Assembly: GCA_037439945.1 (NCBI GenBank)
Contig: JBBIVA010000103.1
Span: forward strand, 1-14,525
Reading direction: 5' to 3'
DNA length: 14,525 nt
Source of the DNA: CALEUX01 sp037439945
Lineage (GTDB): Bacteria; Bacteroidota; Bacteroidia; Bacteroidales; Marinilabiliaceae
The notes beneath the pieces were generated by a model. It was not told the origin of the DNA. It saw only the letters and a program-made list of their open reading frames with translations, and did not search any database. Below are positions 8,441-14,464 of the stretch, one piece after another (the first letter of the stretch is position 1; each line of letters starts with the position of its first letter). The translations under genes and the position numbers were made by a program.

Positions 8441-8462
8441 TATATTTGTCAAATATTGACAA
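8441..8462 (+). promoter_or_regulatory. Promoter and candidate controller operator of the first R-M operon
   Basis: TATATTTG at 8441-8448 matches the Bacteroidota -7 consensus TAnnTTTG, 33 nt before the controller ATG; TTG at 8416-8418 is a loose -33 candidate (spacing 22). Overlapping it is a perfect 7-bp dyad, TTGTCAA-ATA-TTGACAA (8446-8462), ideally placed for the XRE protein to occlude RNA polymerase. An additional inverted pair ACTTGT (8414-8419) / ACAAGT (8459-8464) flanks the promoter. The operator assignment is inference from position and symmetry. Confidence 0.55.
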
Positions 8463-8481
8463 GTCTTAATTAGCAAGTCGA

Positions 8482-8820
8482 ATGAAAACCAGTTTTGGAG
8501 AATATATTAGGAAATTAAGGACAGAGAATGGAATGACTCTAACACAGTTAGCCGCTCAACTGGAATTAGATTCTGCCAATTTAAGTAAAATTGAAAATGG
8601 CAAAAGAGACTTTGATGAGAAGCGACTTGAAAAACTTGCAGGTGTATTTAGTCTAAAACTTGACGACATCAAAATAGAGTTTTTCAGCGACCTATTCGCA
8701 AAAAAGATTTACGAAAACAATTGCTCAATGGAAACTCTGATGGTAGCTGAGGAAAAGGTAAACTACCTAAAAAGTAAGAATGTAAAACAAGGTGAAATAA
8801 AGTTTAACACGAATGAGTAA
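8482..8820 (+). CDS. XRE-family controller protein of R-M operon 1
   Basis: A 112-aa DNA-binding protein. Residues 6-60 form an XRE helix-turn-helix (IRKLRTENGMTLTQLAAQLE, then SANLSKIENGKRDFD as recognition helix and following turn). The C-terminal half is an amphipathic helical tail (SMETLMVAEEKVNYLKSKN). Small XRE proteins of this type commonly precede m5C methyltransferase genes in Bacteroidota R-M operons and delay or limit nuclease expression by autoregulation. A dyad operator candidate overlaps its promoter. Its last codons overlap the methyltransferase start by 8 nt, implying translational coupling. It is longer than classical C proteins (about 80 aa), so it is best described as controller-like. 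Confidence 0.85.
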   Translation: MKTSFGEYIRKLRTENGMTLTQLAAQLELDSANLSKIENGKRDFDEKRLEKLAGVFSLKLDDIKIEFFSDLFAKKIYENNCSMETLMVAEEKVNYLKSKNVKQGEIKFNTNE

Positions 8821-9853
8821 AGTAAAACCGACAGTTATAGATTTATTTTGCGGTTGCGGAGGGCTTTCGTATGGCTTTATTGAGGCTGGTTATGATGTTG
8901 TACTTGGTATTGACCATTGGCAAGATGCCATAAAAACCTTTGAACACAATCACAAAGGCTCAAAAGGTTTAGTAGCAGACCTTTTTAACGAAACACCAAA
9001 AGAAATAAGCAGAAAGACAGGAATAAATAAAGCTGACATCATCATTGGTGGACCACCTTGTCAAGGTTTTTCTATTGCAGGAAAAAGAATTGTAGATGAT
9101 GAAAGAAACAAGCTCTATAAATCATTTGTAAGTTTTGTTGAGTTTTACAAGCCTAAAGCTTTCCTGATGGAAAACGTTCCAAATATTGTTTCAATGGGCA
9201 AAGGTGTTGTCAAAGACAACATTATTGAAGATTTTGAAAAATTGGGTTACAATGTAGTTTACAAAGTACTTTTAGCTTCTGAATTTGGTGTGCCACAAAA
9301 TAGAAGAAGAGCTTTTTTTATTGGAACAAAAGGAAAGCAAGTTTTTAAATTCCCTGAGATTAAAAATTCTGGATTTGTTTCATCAAGCGAAGCCATTTCT
9401 GATTTACCTGAGCAATCAATTGCAGATGGTGCAAAATATCCATTAAAAACTAAATCGGAATTTCAAGAAAAAATTCGTAAAGGCTCAAAAGGGTTGTACA
9501 ATCACGAAATCACAAAACATAACGACCAAACAATTGAAATAATTTCTATGGTTCCTGATGGTGGTAATTATAAAAATTTGCCCGAGCATTTACACAAAAC
9601 AAGAAATGTAAATATTGCTTGGACAAGACTAAATAGTAATAAACCAAGCTTCACGATAGACACTGGACACAGGCACCATTTTCATTACAAATTTAATCGT
9701 GTGCCAACAGTTAGAGAAAGTGCAAGGATTCAATCATTTCCTGACACTTTCATTTTCTTAGGAAGCAAAACAAGTCAATATAAGCAAGTTGGAAATGCAG
9801 TTCCACCCCTATTAGCGGAGGTGTTGGCTAAATCATTGAAAAAATATTTATGA
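8813..9853 (+). CDS. DNA (cytosine-5) methyltransferase, first enzyme of R-M operon 1
   Basis: Transfers a methyl group from S-adenosylmethionine to C5 of cytosine to protect host sites. Motifs are in canonical order: I DLFCGCGGLSYGF (10-22), IV GGPPCQGFS with catalytic C83, VI MENVPN (119-124), VIII QNRRRAFFIG (162-171), a target-recognition region at about 175-290, then RIQSFPD and X QVGNAVPP (325-332). The 346-aa length is complete. The gene overlaps its upstream neighbour by 8 nt and the endonuclease gene downstream by 4 nt (ATGA), a tight co-translated arrangement. Specificity cannot be read from the sequence. Confidence 0.95.
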   Translation: MSKVKPTVIDLFCGCGGLSYGFIEAGYDVVLGIDHWQDAIKTFEHNHKGSKGLVADLFNETPKEISRKTGINKADIIIGGPPCQGFSIAGKRIVDDERNKLYKSFVSFVEFYKPKAFLMENVPNIVSMGKGVVKDNIIEDFEKLGYNVVYKVLLASEFGVPQNRRRAFFIGTKGKQVFKFPEIKNSGFVSSSEAISDLPEQSIADGAKYPLKTKSEFQEKIRKGSKGLYNHEITKHNDQTIEIISMVPDGGNYKNLPEHLHKTRNVNIAWTRLNSNKPSFTIDTGHRHHFHYKFNRVPTVRESARIQSFPDTFIFLGSKTSQYKQVGNAVPPLLAEVLAKSLKKYL

Positions 9854-11289
9854 GTAAACAACAGAAATATAAAATTCCTGACGAATACTTTTTTCGTTTG
9901 CATCACGTAAGACCTCGTTTTAAAAATGATGTTGAAGAAGTATTGCTTTATGTTGCGACTTCAATTTCGGAAATGGAAGTTTTACCCGAAAGGGAATTTA
10001 ATGACGAATTAAACAAAGTGCTTTTTGGCTTCAAGAAGAATGCTTCATCAACTCAAAAAACTATTGATAATTGGAGAACTGAAATTTCTGCTTTGTTTGC
10101 TTTTATTCAAGAAAAAGACAAACATCTTCAACCAAGCAAAATGGCAATCAGACTTGCCAACAATCAATATTTGGACGAGTTTTTTAATTATTTCCTTTAC
10201 TCATTCCAATATCCTGGCGGACATATTAAATCCCACAACATTATCAAGCAAATTGAAGCAGGTGTAAAATTTAAACCTTGCTACTTCATATTGCAGCTAT
10301 TAATTGAGGGGGAAAAACTCACAGGAAAACCATTTAGCCTTACAGCAGAGGAATTAACCCAATGTGCTTACTTTGATTTGAGAGTTACACGAGACGGAAA
10401 ACATCCAAAAGATGTTGCAAAAATGATTCTCAAACATAGAGCGGATAAAATTGAATACGACCATCATTATGACCAATTAAGAAACGAAAAAACAGGAGCA
10501 TATCCCTCGAAAGGGGATGTTTGCAGATATGCAGGTGATATTTTGGATTATATGGTTTTAGCAAACCTTTTGCAACACAAAGGAACGGGTTATTACTACT
10601 ATCTTAATGATGAAAACAAAGAGGCAATCAATTTTCATTTGAATAAGGCTGTTTGGTTCAATCAATACGATAAATTCTACAAACAAAAAGATATTACAAA
10701 TCCTGAGATTGCAGTAGTTGAGGAAAATTGGTTTGCATTTGTAAATCAGTTTGATGGCATTGAAGCATTTGCTCCACATCTTGACCAAGCTGAACAAGAA
10801 AGTATTTCGGCTTTAATTCAAGAATATTATTCTCGAATGACTGGCGACAAGAAAGTGCCGACAAAAATCATTGGAGATTATGGTGAGAGTTTGATTTTGG
10901 CTCACGAATATTTGAGAACCAAAGACAAAACAAACAGACAACATTTGATTAATAAAATCCCTACTCCTCTTGGAGTTGGTTACGATATTCAAAGCGTTGA
11001 AGTGGAAAAGAAGAAACGCTATATAGAAGTAAAAACTACAAAATCACGTAAAGCAATTACTAATAATCGTTTCAAACTAACTCCAAATGAGTGGGACACA
11101 GCCGAAACGATTGGCGATAATTATTTCATTTATTATTTGGTTGTAAATGAAGGCTCAAAAAATATTTTCGTTATTCAAAACCCTGTTAAGCAATACGAAA
11201 AAGGGAATTTGAAAATAGATAAAAATTTAGTGGTTGAATTTTCTAAAACGTCTGGGCAATGGGAAAAGCTATTAGAAATAAGAAACTAA
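9850..11289 (+). CDS. Type II restriction endonuclease with DUF3883-type PD-(D/E)XK domain
   Basis: A 479-aa protein lying between two C5 methyltransferase genes and overlapping both (4 nt upstream, 31 nt downstream). The C-terminal third is a DUF3883-like nuclease fold: GDYGES with E346, GVGYDIQS with D379, and YIEVKTTKS with E393-x-K395, i.e. an E...D...ExK active site. It is followed by FKLTPNEWDTAE and a FIYYLVV strand, typical of the family. The N-terminal two thirds are helical with winged-helix-like stretches (for example 165-200 and 225-260) and presumably recognise DNA. I do not recognise a named prototype. Phosphodiester cleavage at the sequence modified by the neighbouring methyltransferases is inferred from the fold and operon position. 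Confidence 0.83.
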   Translation: MSKQQKYKIPDEYFFRLHHVRPRFKNDVEEVLLYVATSISEMEVLPEREFNDELNKVLFGFKKNASSTQKTIDNWRTEISALFAFIQEKDKHLQPSKMAIRLANNQYLDEFFNYFLYSFQYPGGHIKSHNIIKQIEAGVKFKPCYFILQLLIEGEKLTGKPFSLTAEELTQCAYFDLRVTRDGKHPKDVAKMILKHRADKIEYDHHYDQLRNEKTGAYPSKGDVCRYAGDILDYMVLANLLQHKGTGYYYYLNDENKEAINFHLNKAVWFNQYDKFYKQKDITNPEIAVVEENWFAFVNQFDGIEAFAPHLDQAEQESISALIQEYYSRMTGDKKVPTKIIGDYGESLILAHEYLRTKDKTNRQHLINKIPTPLGVGYDIQSVEVEKKKRYIEVKTTKSRKAITNNRFKLTPNEWDTAETIGDNYFIYYLVVNEGSKNIFVIQNPVKQYEKGNLKIDKNLVVEFSKTSGQWEKLLEIRN

Positions 11290-12323
11290 AAGTAACTTCA
11301 TTATTCTGCGGATGCGGAGGAATGGATTTAGGAATTCAAGGAGACTTTAATTTCCTTGGAAAGCATTTTGAGGAATTGCCTTTTGAAGTTGTTTATGCAG
11401 CCGATAATGACAGTTATGCAACCGCTATCTACAACAGCAATTTTGAGCATAAATGTGAAACTAAAGATGTTAGAGATATTGAACCGAGTAAAATTCCCGA
11501 CCACGATATTTTATTGGGTGGTTTTCCTTGTCAATCTTTTTCGATAAGTGCACAAAATCCGCCACGACTTGGATACAAAGACGATAGAGGAAAACTATTT
11601 TTTGAAATGGTGAATGTTTTGAAAGAAAAGCAACCTCGCTTTTTCATTGGAGAAAATGTGAAAGGTCTTTTATCTGCCAACAAAGGAAAGGCATTCCCAA
11701 TGATTGTAAACGAGTTTAAAAATGCAGGGTATCACATTCATTACAAATTGCTTAATGCTTCAGAATTTGGTGTTCCACAAAAGAGGGAGAGAGTTTTTAT
11801 TGTGGGGTTTCGAGAGTTTGAGGATTATTTCAATTTTAGGTTTCCTCAACCTATCTCATTAAACGGCTCAAAGGTTAAACTAAAACAAGTAATAGACTCA
11901 CAAGCTGACAAAGACGATAAATGGTTTTTCAGTCAAAAAGCAGTTGATGGCATGCTTCGTGTTCGTGAGAAAATGAACAAAGGAAGAGTTCAAGACTTAG
12001 AGCAACCTTGTAACACCATAAGCTCGCATTTGGCAAAAGTAAGTCTGAACGGTACTGACCCCGTTTTAATGGTTGACGGAAAATACAGAAGATTTACACC
12101 TAGAGAAGCTGCAAATATTCAATCATTCCCTGAATCATTCAAGTTAGATATTGTTTCTGAAAACAGACAATATAGAGCTATTGGAAATGCAGTTCCACCA
12201 GTTTTGATGTGGCACGTTGCAAATGCTTTAGTAAATTATTGTACAGTCGAGAAACAAAAAGAAATAAAAGAGAATAGAGAAAAACTTGTAAACATTGAAT
12301 TGTGCCAGCAACCACAGTCGTAA
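11259..12323 (+). CDS. DNA (cytosine-5) methyltransferase, second enzyme of R-M operon 1
   Basis: A second, clearly distinct C5 methyltransferase of 354 aa. Motif I is VTSLFCGCGGMDLG (12-25), IV GGFPCQSFS with catalytic C91, VI GENVKG (131-136), VIII QKRERVFIVGF (174-184) and X AIGNAVPP (307-314), so it is complete. It starts inside the endonuclease gene (31-nt overlap), consistent with coupled translation. Two full-length C5 enzymes in one operon usually mean that each modifies a different strand of an asymmetric site. Its TCG-TAA end lies within the left arm of structured repeat B, so the last residues and the stop codon are part of that element; the C-terminal tail after about residue 327 is charged and probably non-essential. 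Confidence 0.93.
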   Translation: MGKAIRNKKLKVTSLFCGCGGMDLGIQGDFNFLGKHFEELPFEVVYAADNDSYATAIYNSNFEHKCETKDVRDIEPSKIPDHDILLGGFPCQSFSISAQNPPRLGYKDDRGKLFFEMVNVLKEKQPRFFIGENVKGLLSANKGKAFPMIVNEFKNAGYHIHYKLLNASEFGVPQKRERVFIVGFREFEDYFNFRFPQPISLNGSKVKLKQVIDSQADKDDKWFFSQKAVDGMLRVREKMNKGRVQDLEQPCNTISSHLAKVSLNGTDPVLMVDGKYRRFTPREAANIQSFPESFKLDIVSENRQYRAIGNAVPPVLMWHVANALVNYCTVEKQKEIKENREKLVNIELCQQPQS

Positions 12324-12383
12324 GCACATTTGCAAGCCCACACGAGCCAACGCTCAAACCAAAGGCTTGCAAAAGAGCTTACG
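12319..12383. repeat. Structured 65-nt hairpin repeat, copy B
   Basis: Outer stem CGTAAGC (12319-12325) pairs perfectly with GCTTACG (12377-12383). An ACA/AGA internal loop (12326-12328 and 12374-12376) and a perfect 10-bp inner stem TTTGCAAGCC/GGCTTGCAAA (12329-12338 with 12364-12373) follow. The 25-nt loop 12339-12363 is identical to that of copy A except for one A-to-C change. About ten stem positions differ from copy A, and nearly all are compensated on the other arm. The element contains the stop codon of the second C5 methyltransferase (TAA at 12321-12323). Confidence 0.87.
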
Positions 12384-12399
12384 CCTCTCCAGCCCGAGT

Positions 12400-12419
12400 A
12401 ACCGCCTTTCAGGTCGGTT
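12400..12419 (+). terminator. GC-rich hairpin downstream of R-M operon 1
   Basis: AACCGCCT (12400-12407) pairs with AGG-CGGTT (12411-12419) with one bulged T and a TTC loop, giving an 8-bp stem 77 nt after the last stop codon. Only a short T-run follows, so a transcription terminator is possible but weak. It may instead be part of the repeat element that begins at 12319. Confidence 0.35.
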
Positions 12420-12438
12420 TTAGGATTGCCCACGCTCA

Positions 12439-12454
12439 AAAAACAAAATAAATT
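12439..12454 (-). repeat. 16-bp repeat, copy 2 (inverted partner of 8272-8287)
   Basis: AAAAACAAAATAAATT is the exact reverse complement of 8272-8287. Together the two copies form an outer inverted pair around the direct repeats A and B and the R-M operon between them. Confidence 0.5.
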
Positions 12455-12545
12455 TGTGCTTCGTGGATAAGTTGGTGCTGATTGAAAATGACAAGAAAAT
12501 AAAAGCTAAATAAAAGACATACAGATGTTTATGAATGAACACCAG

Positions 12546-12680
12546 TTGCCAACACGCGGTATAGTTAATTGCCGGTGCAGTGCGTATTCGAGCGACACAG
12601 CTCGTATCAAAGGTTGTTGTAACTTGATAGGGAAGTGCTTCGAAATCGGCAACTAACCATACCGCCATCCGTTGGCCGCA
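12546..12680. repeat. Large imperfect palindrome (cruciform/attC-like) between R-M systems
   Basis: Outer ends GCCAAC (12548-12553) and GTTGGC (12671-12676) are complementary. After unequal spacers (2 and 5 nt), 19-nt arms at 12556-12574 and 12647-12665 pair at 17 of 19 positions. The ~72-nt centre can form further small stems: CGAGC/GCTCG (12589-12593 with 12600-12604), ATCAA/TTGAT (12606-12610 with 12624-12628) and GAAG/CTTC (12632-12641). Overall this gives a cloverleaf-like fold. The layout (short terminal boxes, unpaired asymmetric spacers, longer inner arms, variable head) recalls integron attC sites. The terminal boxes do not exactly match the GTTRRRY consensus, so the family is unassigned. 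Confidence 0.75.
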
Positions 12681-12722
12681 ATTGCAGAAAACCAAGCGGA
12701 AGCGACATCGTGAATAATTGAT

Positions 12723-12730
12723 TATCTTTG
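12723..12730 (+). promoter_or_regulatory. Candidate -7 promoter box of the EcoRV-like system
   Basis: TATCTTTG matches TAnnTTTG exactly. It lies 18 nt before the ATG at 12749 and 58 nt before the GTG at 12789. The short distance to the ATG fits a promoter placed for a gene originally starting at 12749. No clear -33 box is seen. Confidence 0.45.
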
Positions 12731-12788
12731 CAAAAAAGTAAAATTGTAATGGAAAAATTATAGAGCAGAATTTGAAAAAGGATTAACA

Positions 12789-13652
12789 GTGTTTGTTGAT
12801 GAATTGAAGAAATATGTATCGACCGATACTGGTGATTGGACAATAAAAGGATTTATTGATATATACAAAAACATATACACAATTTCATCAGACACCAAAA
12901 TTGTTTCAAAAATACTTGAAATTCATATTTTCCCTGAGATTTTGCGATTTGCTGAAAATATTGGCTACAAGATAATTTTAGCAGAACATCAAAATTGGTA
13001 TCCAGACTTAACCTTTGTTCATAAGCAGAACGATAAAGTAAAGTTTGCACTTGACTTAAAAACAACATTTAGGAGGAATAATTCTACTGCTGGTTTTACT
13101 CTTGGAAGTCATGGTGCATATTTTAAAGAAAGAGATAAGGATAAAAACATTCAATTTCCATACAATCAATATGTTGGTCATTATTGTTTAGGAATAATCT
13201 ATACAAGAGCAGATTTTGATAATGATTTGGCTGAAACAGAGATTTATCAAGTTAATGAAATTCAAGAGCAATACGGAGATAAACAAGACCCAATAACTGA
13301 TAGAAAAGTAACTAAACTTGAAAATTTAAAATCAATAACATCTGTAATTAAAGATTTTGATTTTTTTGCTGCACCAAAATGGAAAATAGCTAGCGACAGA
13401 CAGGGTTCGGGCAATACTGCTAATATTGGTTCAATAAACGACATTGATGATTTAAAGTCAGGTAACGGCGTATTCAGTAAGCTTGGCGAAAATTGGTTCG
13501 ATGAATACTGGATGAATTATGGAAGTGCAACCATGATTAAAGAAGGTAAGTCTGTTAAAATTACCAACATTTTGGATTTTTTTGAATTTAAGGGAAGAAC
13601 AGATTTATTTGATAAAGTTGTTTCAAAAGGAGCAAAAAGGAGGACAAAATAA
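12789..13652 (+). CDS. EcoRV-like type II restriction endonuclease (predicted GATATC)
   Basis: Clear homologue of R.EcoRV. The shared block SDTKIVSKILE is at 34-44, and YPDLTF carries D73 and LDLKTTF carries D89-x-K91; with E44 these fall one residue before EcoRV E45, D74, D90 and K92. FPYNQYVGHY (123-132) matches the FDQYIAHW region. QGSGNTANIGS (205-215) matches the EcoRV recognition loop that reads GATATC. All catalytic and base-reading elements are therefore present. It is 287 aa against 245 in EcoRV, mainly from an insertion at about 142-190. The frame opens with GTG at 12789 (AAAGGA upstream), but in-frame sequence back to 12750 reads as plausible protein, and an ATG at 12749 is off by one base in an A-run, so the true N-terminus may be frameshifted. 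Its stop overlaps the methyltransferase start by 1 nt (TAATG). Confidence 0.88.
   Translation: MFVDELKKYVSTDTGDWTIKGFIDIYKNIYTISSDTKIVSKILEIHIFPEILRFAENIGYKIILAEHQNWYPDLTFVHKQNDKVKFALDLKTTFRRNNSTAGFTLGSHGAYFKERDKDKNIQFPYNQYVGHYCLGIIYTRADFDNDLAETEIYQVNEIQEQYGDKQDPITDRKVTKLENLKSITSVIKDFDFFAAPKWKIASDRQGSGNTANIGSINDIDDLKSGNGVFSKLGENWFDEYWMNYGSATMIKEGKSVKITNILDFFEFKGRTDLFDKVVSKGAKRRTK
13637..13643 (+). promoter_or_regulatory. Strong Shine-Dalgarno of the EcoRV-like methyltransferase
   Basis: AAGGAGG lies 8 nt before the ATG at 13652, inside the end of the endonuclease gene. Such a canonical ribosome-binding site is unusual next to the other genes of this window, which lack it. It would favour high methyltransferase translation relative to the nuclease, and it hints at an origin outside Bacteroidota. 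Confidence 0.6.
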
Positions 13653-14464
13653 TGAAAATAATATTTGTTCCTCCAATAAAATCACAAGGGATTAAAACAA
13701 AACTTGTTGATTGGATAAGCTCTAATGTAAATGGGATAAAATATGAAAGATGGGTAGAGCCTTTCATGGGGACAGGAGTTGTTGCGTTTAACATTAGACC
13801 CAAAAACGCATTAATGTGTGATAGTAATCCCCATTTAATAAATTTCTATAAAGCTTTACAAAACAAGGAAATTACAAGCAGATTGGTTAATAAGCATTTA
13901 ACTGATGAGGGTTTAAAATTACTAAACTCTGACGGAGAATATTACTATGAAGTTCGTGATAGGTTTAATAAAACTGGAAATCCACTTGACTTTTTATTTT
14001 TAAGTCGTTCTTGTTTTAATGGAATGATGCGATTTAACAAAAAAGGCGGATTTAATGTGCCTTTTTGCAGAAAACCTAACAGATTCGCACAAGCCTTAGT
14101 TACAAAGATTTCAAATCAAGTTGGTTATATTTCTCAAATAATTGATTCAGGAAATTACACGTTCGTTAATCAGGATTTTAAGGATACGTTAAAGGAAATT
14201 AATCAATCAGATTTAGTGTATTCTGACCCTCCATATTTAGGTCGTCATGTGGACTATTTTGACTCTTGGACAGAGGAGGAAGAGATTTTATTGAATAATG
14301 GCTTAGAGGCATCAAATGCCAAATACATCCTTTCAACGTGGCTTAGTAATAAATATCGAACAAATGATTATGTTTTCTCGGTATGGAAGAATTGTAAAAT
14401 TTCCACGATGGAACACTTTCTTGTTTTCCGCACTTTTCTGCAACACCCACCTAACTACCTGTAA
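13652..14464 (+). CDS. M.EcoRV-like adenine-N6 methyltransferase, C-terminally truncated
   Basis: D12-class (Dam/EcoRV type) adenine methyltransferase, predicted to methylate the first A of GATATC. It begins with FVPPIKSQGIKTKLV (5-19). Motif I EPFMGTGVVAFN (36-47) binds SAM, the recognition domain contains SRSCFNGMMRFNKKGGFNVP (118-137), and the catalytic motif IV is SDPPYLGRHVDYF (191-203), at the same position as in M.EcoRV. LSTWLSNKYR (227-236) is also conserved. Similarity stops after MEHF (about 256). The final 14 residues are unrelated to the G-x-x-x-K-R...EALITN-type ending of M.EcoRV, and the protein has 270 aa against 298 there. The end looks replaced by a rearrangement, so activity is uncertain. 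Neither plus-strand frameshift restores the family ending. Confidence 0.85.
   Translation: MKIIFVPPIKSQGIKTKLVDWISSNVNGIKYERWVEPFMGTGVVAFNIRPKNALMCDSNPHLINFYKALQNKEITSRLVNKHLTDEGLKLLNSDGEYYYEVRDRFNKTGNPLDFLFLSRSCFNGMMRFNKKGGFNVPFCRKPNRFAQALVTKISNQVGYISQIIDSGNYTFVNQDFKDTLKEINQSDLVYSDPPYLGRHVDYFDSWTEEEEILLNNGLEASNAKYILSTWLSNKYRTNDYVFSVWKNCKISTMEHFLVFRTFLQHPPNYL

Larger units (their letters stand above)
8046..8481. other. Non-coding junction between chromosome and R-M island
   Basis: This 436-nt stretch has no credible gene; the short minus-strand open frames at 8111-8345 are low-complexity shadows. It contains the odd-centred palindrome TTGTTGgCAACAA at 8169-8181, the 16-mer AATTTATTTTGTTTTT at 8272-8287 (which recurs inverted at 12439-12454), the structured repeat A at 8321-8385, and the promoter/operator of the first R-M operon (8441-8462). 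The edge between resident and acquired DNA probably falls between about 8046 and 8270, judged from the change in repeat content. No target-site duplication was identified. Confidence 0.5.
12324..12788. other. Non-coding spacer between the two R-M systems
   Basis: This 465-nt region has no supported gene; the minus-strand open frames crossing it are shadows of repeats. In order it holds the rest of structured repeat B, a GC-rich hairpin at 12400-12419, the inverted 16-mer at 12439-12454, a large imperfect palindrome at 12546-12680, a -7 promoter motif at 12723-12730, and the displaced 5' end of the EcoRV-like endonuclease gene (from ATG 12749). Its base composition is patchy, with GC-rich blocks inside AT-rich DNA. 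Confidence 0.7.

Noticed and set aside
8321..12383. CRISPR array, because of repeated near-identical segments
   Set aside because: Only two copies, about 4 kb apart, with stems that differ by covariation. No spacers and no cas genes.
12546..12680. tRNA or other known structured RNA gene
   Set aside because: The cloverleaf-like fold lacks tRNA features (no T-loop consensus, no anticodon arm of correct size, no CCA end), and the terminal boxes look like recombination-site ends instead.
12178..12843. Several minus-strand open frames across the spacer between R-M systems
   Set aside because: They cross the C5 methyltransferase end, the palindromes and the nuclease start. Their translations look unlike protein and are best seen as shadows.
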